Source: a virus
IMG/VR virus record: IMGVR_UViG_3300021371_000092
Span: 1 to 25,695 of that record
DNA length: 25,695 bases
Strand: one strand, 5' to 3'
Positions within the stretch are counted from its first letter, which is position 1. Each line of letters starts with the position of its first letter. A program made the translations under genes and the position numbers. This document shows positions 12,567 to 19,410 of the stretch, piece after piece. The notes under the pieces were generated by a model, which worked only from the letters and a program-made list of their open reading frames with translations, was not told the DNA's origin and ran no database searches.

Positions 12567-12981
12567 TTCCCCAGCTAACGCCTAAGTCATTAAGAGCTTC
12601 TTTTAAAGGGGCTTTTTTTGTGTGCCATTTTCCCATATAGTAGCAAGTTTCTACTTCGCAAATGTTTAAAGGTATGTCGGAGCCGTCATCCTTAAAGTCG
12701 TGAGTAACTTTTAATACAATACTTTTTTTTGTGTGCCAAGAGTCGCAAATCCTTTCTAATAATAGCCTTTGACCCGTTGGTATATCGTTGTTTATTCTCT
12801 TAACTTCTATTAGTATTAGAGCTTCGTTATTAAACTCTAAAACTGCGTCAATATCAGAGGGGTGTATTTTGCCGTTTTCTACCCCAGTAAAGTCTATTGC
12901 TTGCTTTACCTGACTACTATTTCTAATTAACCCCATAACAAGAGCTAATATAACCTTTTTTTTTAAAGTTCCATAAGGCAA
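12547..12981 (-). CDS. Small PD-(D/E)XK-like nuclease, last late-operon gene
   Basis: The 144-residue protein has a nuclease-like core. IHPSDIDAVLEF at 39-50 supplies Asp43/Asp45, ALILIEVKR at 54-62 supplies Glu59 and Lys61, and IPTGQRLLLERICDSW at 67-82 supplies Gln71. This is the D...ExK...Q pattern of VRR-NUC and Holliday-resolvase-type enzymes. The substrate is unknown. It could process packaged or recombining DNA. It overlaps the metallophosphoesterase gene by 19 bp upstream and converges with the spanin-like gene downstream. The start ATG is the first in frame. Confidence 0.6.
   Translation of the reverse strand: MPYGTLKKKVILALVMGLIRNSSQVKQAIDFTGVENGKIHPSDIDAVLEFNNEALILIEVKRINNDIPTGQRLLLERICDSWHTKKSIVLKVTHDFKDDGSDIPLNICEVETCYYMGKWHTKKAPLKEALNDLGVSWGITKLKL
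12594..12619 (+). terminator. Intrinsic terminator of the plus-strand operon
   Basis: AGCTTCTT (12595-12602) pairs with AAGGGGCT (12606-12613), using two G-U pairs, around a 3-nt loop. It runs into seven T residues (12613-12619). It lies 28 nt after the last plus-strand stop, inside the coding region of the converging nuclease gene. Confidence 0.5.
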
Positions 12982-13673
12982 TTTATAGCCGTATGACCGC
13001 CTATTACTACACCGCAGCCGATAGCTTGCTTTTTGAAGTTCTTAGCGTATGCAGCAGCGTATGAGCTACCATCTACTCCGCAACCTACTTGCATACCGAA
13101 TACCTTAAAGTTACGACCTACTGCCCAGTCAGTGTAAGCCTGAGTATGTATGTGACCTTGTACCGTAGACATCATGTCGTTCTTAGACTTTGTTCGTGCA
13201 GTGCCGCCTTCTCCGTGTACATATTGCACTCCGTCGTAGACTACTCTATCCACCCAGTTCCAGTCTGTACCTAAAACCTCGTTATAGTCCTTAATCCATC
13301 GTGCTGGTATTTGAGAGTCAAAAGCTTTACGCATTATTATTCTATCGTGGTTGCCGATAGTTACGTCAGCATCAGGAAACTCATCTCTCCACTTGGCTAT
13401 TTCCTCTATGGCAAAGTCCAGCTCATCGCTACCGCCAAGCCCATCAGGGTCTGCCGTATGGAAAGAGCTATAATGGTTGTCTATGATGTCGCCAATAAAT
13501 ACAACTTGGTTGCAGTTATATTTAGCGTACACGTCCTTGCAATGCTCGAAGTATCCCTCTAAGGTAAAAGGAGCGTGTAAGTCTCCAATAACCAGTATGC
13601 GTCTCTCTTTTTTTGTGATGTTTTTATAGGCAGATAGCTTATTGCCTCTTAGTCGTGGTCTAATATCCCTCAT
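12963..13673 (-). CDS. Calcineurin-like metallophosphoesterase
   Basis: The 236-residue protein has the full set of family motifs: GDLH at 30-33, GDIIDNH at 61-67, GNHD at 107-110, YVHGEGG at 151-157 and GHIHTQ at 173-178. These bind two metal ions and cleave phosphate esters. Phage members act as protein phosphatases, nucleotidases or DNA-end repair enzymes. This one cannot be placed further. It lies in the late operon between the amidase and the small nuclease and overlaps both, so a link to DNA-end processing is possible. Confidence 0.9.
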   Translation of the reverse strand: MRDIRPRLRGNKLSAYKNITKKERRILVIGDLHAPFTLEGYFEHCKDVYAKYNCNQVVFIGDIIDNHYSSFHTADPDGLGGSDELDFAIEEIAKWRDEFPDADVTIGNHDRIIMRKAFDSQIPARWIKDYNEVLGTDWNWVDRVVYDGVQYVHGEGGTARTKSKNDMMSTVQGHIHTQAYTDWAVGRNFKVFGMQVGCGVDGSSYAAAYAKNFKKQAIGCGVVIGGHTAINCLMEL

Positions 13674-14067
13674 CCGCTACGTCAAAAGATGGGCAAGCCT
13701 TATTTGAGAACTCGTTATGTCCGTGAACACTTATAATCGAGTGTTCTTTTTTTAGCTTTTTGATTAGCTTTACAAGACTTTCTTTTTGCTCTTCAGTGCG
13801 AGTGTCTTTAGGCTTAGTATTTGACTTGTTCATACCTCCAACATAGCAGATACCTATGCTAAACTTATTATGTCCTCTACAATGAGCTCCAATAATCTCT
13901 ACTGGTCTTCCCTCTTTTATTTCTCCGTCCAGCTCTATGACATAATGGTAGCCTATGTCGCTCCATCCGTTTTGACCTACGTGCCAGTCTTTGATAGTTT
14001 CGATTTTTACGTCTCTGCCTTCAGGGGTAGCAGAGCAATGTATTATTACTTTGTTAATTGGTCGCAT
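13660..14067 (-). CDS. N-acetylmuramoyl-L-alanine amidase (endolysin)
   Basis: The 135-residue protein is an amidase_2/T7-lysozyme-type enzyme that cuts the amide bond between glycan and peptide in peptidoglycan. Zinc ligands are His10 (IIHCSAT), His117 (VHGHNEF) and Cys125 (KACPSF). Tyr40 in GYHY and Lys123 match the catalytic residues of T7 lysozyme. No signal peptide is present, so it would need the holin encoded just upstream to reach its substrate. It overlaps the metallophosphoesterase gene by 14 bp and the small membrane protein gene by 14 bp. Confidence 0.9.
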   Translation of the reverse strand: MRPINKVIIHCSATPEGRDVKIETIKDWHVGQNGWSDIGYHYVIELDGEIKEGRPVEIIGAHCRGHNKFSIGICYVGGMNKSNTKPKDTRTEEQKESLVKLIKKLKKEHSIISVHGHNEFSNKACPSFDVADEGY

Positions 14068-14206
14068 AATTTAAATCTAATGTTATTATTAAAAGGTATA
14101 ATGTAATAGTAGAGTATTGGTATTCCTCGTCAGCTGCTATATATTCCCAACCCAACGCAAATCTGTCGTGAGGGTAGTGAAATTTGATGTTTATTTGATA
14201 ATTCAA
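14054..14206 (-). CDS. Small conserved hydrophobic protein between holin and amidase
   Basis: A TTG at 14206-14204 overlaps the holin stop codon (TTGA) and opens a 50-residue frame ending inside the amidase gene. It fills a 135-bp gap. Near the N terminus it has IKFHYPHDRFALGWEYIAA, followed by a hydrophobic helix (STITLYLLIITLDLNY). I recall similar short proteins from Bacteroidetes phage lysis regions. TTG is the only usable start. The position suggests a holin partner or antiholin, without proof. Confidence 0.55.
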   Translation of the reverse strand: MNYQINIKFHYPHDRFALGWEYIAADEEYQYSTITLYLLIITLDLNYATN

Positions 14207-14622
14207 AATTCTTTGCGGACGTTTTTCATTTTCAAAATTACGCTTTTTATTGTATCAATGAAAGAATAGCCTTTTACCGCCACAAATGACTCGTCCATAG
14301 ACTTGACCTCGATAGATAGCAGAACTAAAGCAATAACCTTTGTAGATATAAAATCAACGCTTACCACCGTCATAGTCAAAGCGTTTATGATAAAGACATC
14401 CGAAGCGTATACGAGCATAATAACGGCAATGTAGCTTACCAGTTTAGGCACTAATCCGTGCCGAAATATTTTACTTGTTATTTTCTCGCCTATCTTATAG
14501 GCTTTCCATAGACCGAAGCCAGTATCTAAGATAGTAGCCAATGCCACCATCAAAATAATTCCCTTAATAGGGGCAAAGAATAGTAGCAATGCCGTTAATA
14601 TGTTACTCAGATAAATCTTCAT
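14203..14622 (-). CDS. Phage holin
   Basis: The 139-residue protein has several hydrophobic helices: LSNILTALLLFFAPIKGIIL near the N terminus, VSYIAVIMLVYASDVFIINA in the centre, and TKVIALVLLSIEV after it. LDTGFGLWKAYKIGEKITSK between the first two is typical of the holin_4 type. It should open the inner membrane at lysis and release the amidase encoded downstream. The start overlaps the preceding gene by 20 bp. Confidence 0.8.
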   Translation of the reverse strand: MKIYLSNILTALLLFFAPIKGIILMVALATILDTGFGLWKAYKIGEKITSKIFRHGLVPKLVSYIAVIMLVYASDVFIINALTMTVVSVDFISTKVIALVLLSIEVKSMDESFVAVKGYSFIDTIKSVILKMKNVRKEF

Positions 14623-14962
14623 CAGGCACTACGCAATATGGGCTGTCAGGATTTGCAATGCAGAACCCTTTAAGATAAAGCGAGTCATCACCAGCGAAGG
14701 TGTGAACACCTACGGGGTCAGGCCATACGATATACGCGTCTAAGGTGTCTAACGGCTCATTTAAGAGCATATCAACAGCGTACATAGCACTTAGGTCGGT
14801 ACACTCTCCTTCTTCGTTGTGAGCGTTGCAAATATGCCCTATCTCAACGATTGCGTTTATCTCAGGTATTAATGTTTCATTGCCCTCTTCATCTGTGTTG
14901 TAAAGGGTTGGTCTAATGGTCTCCCATTGTTCGTCAGTAAATTCGTATTTATTAAAAATCAT
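14603..14962 (-). CDS. Acidic protein between tail and lysis genes, unknown function
   Basis: The 119-residue protein is very acidic and has several cysteines (HICNAHNEEGEC; FCIANPDSPYCVVPDEDLSE). It overlaps the tail-fibre gene by 4 bp upstream and the holin gene by 20 bp downstream. The position suggests a fibre-associated or chaperone protein, but I do not recognise it. Confidence 0.6.
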   Translation of the reverse strand: MIFNKYEFTDEQWETIRPTLYNTDEEGNETLIPEINAIVEIGHICNAHNEEGECTDLSAMYAVDMLLNEPLDTLDAYIVWPDPVGVHTFAGDDSLYLKGFCIANPDSPYCVVPDEDLSE

Positions 14963-16110
14963 AATGTTGTTAGTGTTGCTAATTCTGCGTTTGATAATCT
15001 TGTGTTGTAAAGTTTAAAATCATTATAATTTGATTGTTCTATAAAACTTGTTCCTCTTGAATTTATATAAATATCATCTAAAGTTGATGTAAATGTAAAA
15101 GTATCGGTTTTACTTCCAATAAGAACCCCATTTATATACATTGCACTCGAACCACTTGAATAAGCAAATGCAATTTTATGTCTTCCAGCAGTAATGTTTG
15201 TCTTGCTAATATTAAAAGGATTAGAAGACGAAGTTTCTGCGTAAATTATATTGCCATCTCTGTAAATTTCTATTTTGTTGCTTGCATCTGGTCTAATTGA
15301 TACAAACATATTTAGGCCACTTAATGTATCAAAATCAACATCAACAAACAAAGTCCCCTCTGTTTGCCCTATAATACCACTTGGTACAGTTTGACTACAA
15401 ACCTCTGCCACCCTCGTCGCGGCACTTCCTTGCGTTGGTATGTACGAAGTAGCGTAGCTGCCTGCTTCTACTTGTGCTCCGTATACATAAAAAGACCCTA
15501 AAGAATCAGAATTTCTAAATATAAATACTCTTATTGAAGAGCAGCCCGATGGAGTTGTGAATGAAACGGTAACTCTTGACCATTCGTCAGTTATGGATTT
15601 TTCTGTATTTTCAAAAATAAACGCCGCCCCATTCAAATCGAATACTGCTAATTTTAAAACAGACAACTCACTTGATTTAGCGTAAAAACTAAACGTATAA
15701 TCCGTAGAAGCATTAACTAATATTGTTTGTCGTATGTTTGGAGTTGATAATGTTGTAATTTCTATTTCGTCAGCGTTACTTGTACCATCAGGTGAAATAG
15801 CTGCATTTGCCGTTTTTGTGACACCTCCATATTCCCACGCTGCATTATCAAACTGCTCACTATACAAAGCCAAATTACTCCTCTGTGGCTCAAGTTTTAA
15901 CGCTCCATCACTATCATTTAAAAAGTCTATTCTTGGCTCGTTATTACTAACTACTTCAATTAAACCCTCTTTATTAACTCTTGTTGCTGTTGTATTTCTG
16001 CTAAAGTCAAATGGCAAAGGTTTGAAGTTTCCGTTCTCATCATTATAAGCTAAAGTTGAGCCTTCTTTAGTTGCCCAAGTTCCATTTCCGAATTTTAAAG
16101 TATTTGCCAT
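14959..16110 (-). CDS. LamG-type tail protein, short paralogue
   Basis: The 383-residue protein has the phage tail motif TATRVNKEGLIEVV at 41-54, then LEPQRSNLALYSEQFDNAAW at 73-92. A carbohydrate-binding-like beta module at about 78-235 contains ISPDGTSNAD and YTFSFYAK. A LamG/concanavalin-like domain at about 255-383 (FVDVDFDTLSG; AMYINGVLIGS; YNTRLSNAELATLT) ends it. It probably binds host surface glycans at the tail tip. It is related module by module to the 619-residue protein upstream, which has one module more. It starts 3 bp after that gene. Confidence 0.75.
   Translation of the reverse strand: MANTLKFGNGTWATKEGSTLAYNDENGNFKPLPFDFSRNTTATRVNKEGLIEVVSNNEPRIDFLNDSDGALKLEPQRSNLALYSEQFDNAAWEYGGVTKTANAAISPDGTSNADEIEITTLSTPNIRQTILVNASTDYTFSFYAKSSELSVLKLAVFDLNGAAFIFENTEKSITDEWSRVTVSFTTPSGCSSIRVFIFRNSDSLGSFYVYGAQVEAGSYATSYIPTQGSAATRVAEVCSQTVPSGIIGQTEGTLFVDVDFDTLSGLNMFVSIRPDASNKIEIYRDGNIIYAETSSSNPFNISKTNITAGRHKIAFAYSSGSSAMYINGVLIGSKTDTFTFTSTLDDIYINSRGTSFIEQSNYNDFKLYNTRLSNAELATLTTL
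15841..15890. repeat. Tail-module repeat, copy 1
   Basis: This segment aligns base for base with 17161-17210 in the neighbouring gene (for example AAATTACTCCTCTG in both). It encodes RSNL..YSE.FDN and marks a duplicated module. Confidence 0.75.
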
Positions 16111-16113
16111 TGT

Positions 16114-17973
16114 TTAGTATGTTTTATATTGTTGTGCGTTTGCCATTTCTGAAAATGATGTCCAACTGGTTAATGTTTCTAACTCGCTATCCGTTAATGC
16201 GGTGTTATATACTTGTAGTTGTTTTGTCTTTCCGTAGAAATAATTTGAGTTATTCCCCCTATGAAAATCTAATACATCTAAAGAATTTGGTGTAAAAGCA
16301 TTAGATGATGTTTCTGTATCAACCTCTACACCGTTTACCCATAAAGCCCAATCATTTAACTTATATTTTATAGCTATTTTGTTTATTATTGTTTTATCAC
16401 TTAAAGTATATTGCAAAACAACATCTTGTCCTAATCCACCTGCTCTTGATACGGCTTGTATTAAGTTTGAACTTGCAACAAATCTTAAATTAAATTGATT
16501 ATTGTTTACGTTTGCTTCTTGGGATATGGAAATCCAACTATTTGATGTTGAAAAATCTAAAACTTTTGCTTCCACCATCAAAACCCCCTCACTATCATTA
16601 AAAGTAGATGCATCTCCAGCACCGTAGCAAGCATCGGCTATGCGAGTGGTTTGTGAGCCACTATTTGAAGGGATGTAGCTTGTAGGATAGCTTGAATTAG
16701 ATTCTACTTGAAAACCCCAAATATAAATAGTAGCACCTGTATCTGAAAGAACATCTGAATTGCCATTTGTTTGTGAAATTCTTGCTTTTAAATTAGCAAT
16801 CGAACAATTATAAGTAACGCTAATTCTATACCAATCATTTGGGTAGGTTTCAATATTAGTAGTATCAACTGTAACACCGCTACCGAATGTATCTTCATCG
16901 CCAGATACTCCATTTTCTATATCAAAATATTGGTAACAACCATTTGCAGTCCCATCCCACAACAATAAATAACACCAATTTGTACTACCTTTTTTAACAA
17001 ATAAAGATATTGATTGCTTACTTCCGCTTACAGTTATTGAAGCATTATTTTGAACATAAGCAGTAGCATTATCTATAGAAGTAAATAAATCAGCTGATAA
17101 AGTGCCATCAGGTGATATTAATGCATTACTCGTAATGTTCCCTCGTATTTTGTCCCAAAACGCATTGTCAAACGACTCTGAATAGGTAATTAAATTACTC
17201 CTCTGAGGCTCCAACAATAAACTCGCACAACTTGCCCCACCGCTATAATCTAAGCGAGGTACGTTAAGTCTGTCAGTAGTTGGGAAGTAAGGTTTAGCCG
17301 TTGAGCCTGAGTTCATTTGAAAACCCCATAAGTACACCCCACTAAATCCGTCACCAGCATAAAGGACATTCCCGTCTTTTTGCATTCCAATATTTAGACC
17401 ACCGCTACCCGTTGCGATTGCGGTTAAACTTATTGAAATCCTATACCATCCATCTCCTACGCTTTCTATATTTGACGCAGTTACATTTGAGCCTACGCTT
17501 AATGTGCCATTTGTCAAATCCGCAGTCGTAACATTAATGCTATTGAATACCGTACCGCTTGTGTTTATTCTTTGTAGTTCCAACTCGTTTCTTTCCGCTG
17601 CTTTTGCGTAAAAACTAAACGTATATACTTGCCCACTTGTCACCGCAATAGCACCTTGCCCTACCCTGTGCAAGTTGTTTTCAGTATTTTCTACAAGCTT
17701 GTCAGCCGTTAGTGTCCCGATTGGTGAATTAATCGCATTTGCAGTTATTGAAGAAGATGTTAAAGAATAGACGGCATTGTCAAACTGCTCTGAATACTTA
17801 AACTTATTAACTGGCACTTCCTCTATCAACCCTTCAGCATTCACCCTTGTAGCTGAACTTGCTCGTGTGAAGGTTAAATCGCCACTTCCGTCGGTTGGCT
17901 TTAAGCTATATATTTTATCCTCTTTGTAGCCCGAAGGGTACATTATTAGGCTTGCGTCATCGTATAAACTCAT
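16114..17973 (-). CDS. LamG-type tail protein, long paralogue with two binding modules
   Basis: The 619-residue protein starts with FTRASSATRVNAEGLIEEVP (35-54). Two carbohydrate-binding-like modules follow at about 58-235 (KYSEQFDNAVYS; INSPIGTLTAD) and 256-435 (NLITYSESFDNAFW; ISPDGTLSAD). A LamG domain at about 455-600 ends with YNTALTDSELETLTSW. Compared with its short paralogue, the first module is inserted between EGLIEEVPVN and VPRLDYS. It probably forms a receptor-binding tail structure. It overlaps the small gene upstream by 4 bp. Confidence 0.75.
   Translation of the reverse strand: MSLYDDASLIMYPSGYKEDKIYSLKPTDGSGDLTFTRASSATRVNAEGLIEEVPVNKFKYSEQFDNAVYSLTSSSITANAINSPIGTLTADKLVENTENNLHRVGQGAIAVTSGQVYTFSFYAKAAERNELELQRINTSGTVFNSINVTTADLTNGTLSVGSNVTASNIESVGDGWYRISISLTAIATGSGGLNIGMQKDGNVLYAGDGFSGVYLWGFQMNSGSTAKPYFPTTDRLNVPRLDYSGGASCASLLLEPQRSNLITYSESFDNAFWDKIRGNITSNALISPDGTLSADLFTSIDNATAYVQNNASITVSGSKQSISLFVKKGSTNWCYLLLWDGTANGCYQYFDIENGVSGDEDTFGSGVTVDTTNIETYPNDWYRISVTYNCSIANLKARISQTNGNSDVLSDTGATIYIWGFQVESNSSYPTSYIPSNSGSQTTRIADACYGAGDASTFNDSEGVLMVEAKVLDFSTSNSWISISQEANVNNNQFNLRFVASSNLIQAVSRAGGLGQDVVLQYTLSDKTIINKIAIKYKLNDWALWVNGVEVDTETSSNAFTPNSLDVLDFHRGNNSNYFYGKTKQLQVYNTALTDSELETLTSWTSFSEMANAQQYKTY
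17161..17210. repeat. Tail-module repeat, copy 2
   Basis: This copy matches 15841-15890. A third, shorter match at 17773-17810 (GGCATTGTCAAACTGCTCTG) lies in the first module of the same gene. Confidence 0.75.
17773..17810. repeat. Tail-module repeat, copy 3
   Basis: The shared core is GCATTGTCAAAC-GCTCTGAATA-like and encodes YSEQFDNAVY. It marks the first of the two modules in the long tail protein. Confidence 0.65.
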
Positions 17974-18122
17974 ATTAATTTATTTAATTCTCTTATTACA
18001 CAGTCTCTATTTTCTACTACTCCTCCGTCAGCTTCTACCCTTGCTCTATAGTCATCGAATATCAGTTGTCCCTCAGATATTCTCTTAGACTTGCTTGGGT
18101 AATGATATCCGTAACTATACAT
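17970..18122 (-). CDS. Small tail-associated protein, 50 residues
   Basis: The ATG at 18122-18120 follows the previous stop by 1 nt, and the stop overlaps the next start (ATGA). The product (MYSYGYHYPSKSKRIS... then DYRARVEADGGVVENRD) contains YRARVEADGGVVEN, a segment I recall from small proteins next to tail fibre genes. The function is unknown; the position suggests a fibre accessory. It fills a 150-bp gap. Confidence 0.65.
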   Translation of the reverse strand: MYSYGYHYPSKSKRISEGQLIFDDYRARVEADGGVVENRDCVIRELNKLI

Positions 18123-18123
18123 A

Positions 18124-18396
18124 CTATCCGAATATAGCTAATACGCTTCCAGTAGATACGTTAACTCTCTTCATCATACCTCCATTTTTAGCAGATATAA
18201 TCATCCCAGTAGATAGCGTTATTCCAGCTAAGGCACTTTCGGTTAGTACGTTGTTATCACTTTGGTCGGTTAGGTTGGCGAAGGTAGCATCCGCGTTTAC
18301 TACGAGGTATGCTACTTTGTCGGCGGCAGTAAAGGTAACATCTCCAGTTACTACTTTCTGTCCGTTTCTCGATAGGGTTAGTTCAGTTGTTGTCAT
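18124..18396 (-). CDS. Putative small virion structural protein
   Basis: The 90-residue protein is rich in beta-forming and small residues (TELTLSRNGQKVVTGDVTFT; VSTGSVLAIFG). Such compact beta proteins are often head decoration or tail-associated. No family is recognised. It lies between a connector-like gene and the tail-fibre genes. Confidence 0.5.
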   Translation of the reverse strand: MTTTELTLSRNGQKVVTGDVTFTAADKVAYLVVNADATFANLTDQSDNNVLTESALAGITLSTGMIISAKNGGMMKRVNVSTGSVLAIFG

Positions 18397-18411
18397 TTTA
18401 TATATATTTTT

Positions 18412-18882
18412 TTATGTTGGTATTTTGCATCTTGCGTAGCCGTAAGCAGTACTTAGCGACATACTTATCGCAGCTCCTGAATATAGGCTATCAAATCTTT
18501 CTGTGAATGGTTGTATGCTCCAAGTCTTATTTAGCACTAAGTTAAGGTCTTTGTCGGCATAACTTGCTTTATTGTAATTTTCAAATATGCTCATAATATC
18601 AAGAGCGATTAAGCAGCACTCGTTTTGAACACTTACCTCGTTTGACTCTGTGTTTATCTCAGTTACATTATCACAAATAAACAAGTCCAGCGAGTAGTCT
18701 ATTCCGTTGAAGCCGTTAGGAGCAATATTGGTAACATCGTATATAAGATAGCTACCAGTAACATCTTTAGTCAAGTCTACGTCCCAAATATTACCTTTTA
18801 GAATAGTGTTTATCTGAGGATGTTCGCTTGCTATTTGTTCCATTATGGTCTGAACATTTTTTATCGTTAAACTTTTGAACAT
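18412..18882 (-). CDS. Putative head-tail connector or tail terminator protein
   Basis: The 156-residue protein has a mixed alpha/beta pattern with SYLIYDVTNIAP, IDYSLDLFICDNV and a C-terminal IQPFTERFDSLYSGAAISMS. Similar proteins occur after connector genes in Bacteroidetes phages. Its size and place suggest a tail terminator or head-closure protein, but this is inferred from gene order. Confidence 0.5.
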   Translation of the reverse strand: MFKSLTIKNVQTIMEQIASEHPQINTILKGNIWDVDLTKDVTGSYLIYDVTNIAPNGFNGIDYSLDLFICDNVTEINTESNEVSVQNECCLIALDIMSIFENYNKASYADKDLNLVLNKTWSIQPFTERFDSLYSGAAISMSLSTAYGYARCKIPT

Positions 18883-18906
18883 ATTGCTCTAATTTTTGCT
18901 CTTTGG

Positions 18907-19410
18907 TTACACTATGAACTGGCTTCTCCATTGTACATCTATCTCAGGCTCTACTACATCCGCACCGCTTGGAGGAGTCTTGTATAGTGGATAATCGTTT
19001 TCGTTAGCTTTCAAATATAACTTTAATTTTTTTCTGTAAAAATCTGCATTGTCCTTAAATATGCTCTTAGCCGTTACAAGCTCTTGCTGACTTAGTGAGC
19101 TAAAGTTGTCTCCTGAGTGAGTTCCAGCCCCTTTATTGTTGAGTTTATACGTTCCTATGCGAGTATATTTATGGCAAACTTCCCACTTCAAAGCATCTCG
19201 CAAATACTCTTTAATAAGTGTTTCATTTAGAGTAGTTACGGTATTATTCTTAATCTGTGTTAATATCTCATCGAACAAAGCACTTCCTAAAATAGGTCGA
19301 ACAAATGTATTTTGTATGCTATCTATTAGCGGCTTTAGGTATCCGTCATCTACGTTATAGTGCAGTACGGTGTTTTCCTTGACAAATGCTGGGCTTACTA
19401 TTAATATCAT
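18907..19410 (-). CDS. Head-tail connector-like protein
   Basis: The 167-residue helical protein (DSIQNTFVRPILGSALFDEI; YLRDALKWEVCHKY) resembles the gp6-like or DUF6712-type adaptors that dock below the portal. It overlaps the portal gene by 4 bp, as expected for a connector. The family call is from the RPILG...LFDEI pattern and position. Confidence 0.65.
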   Translation of the reverse strand: MILIVSPAFVKENTVLHYNVDDGYLKPLIDSIQNTFVRPILGSALFDEILTQIKNNTVTTLNETLIKEYLRDALKWEVCHKYTRIGTYKLNNKGAGTHSGDNFSSLSQQELVTAKSIFKDNADFYRKKLKLYLKANENDYPLYKTPPSGADVVEPEIDVQWRSQFIV

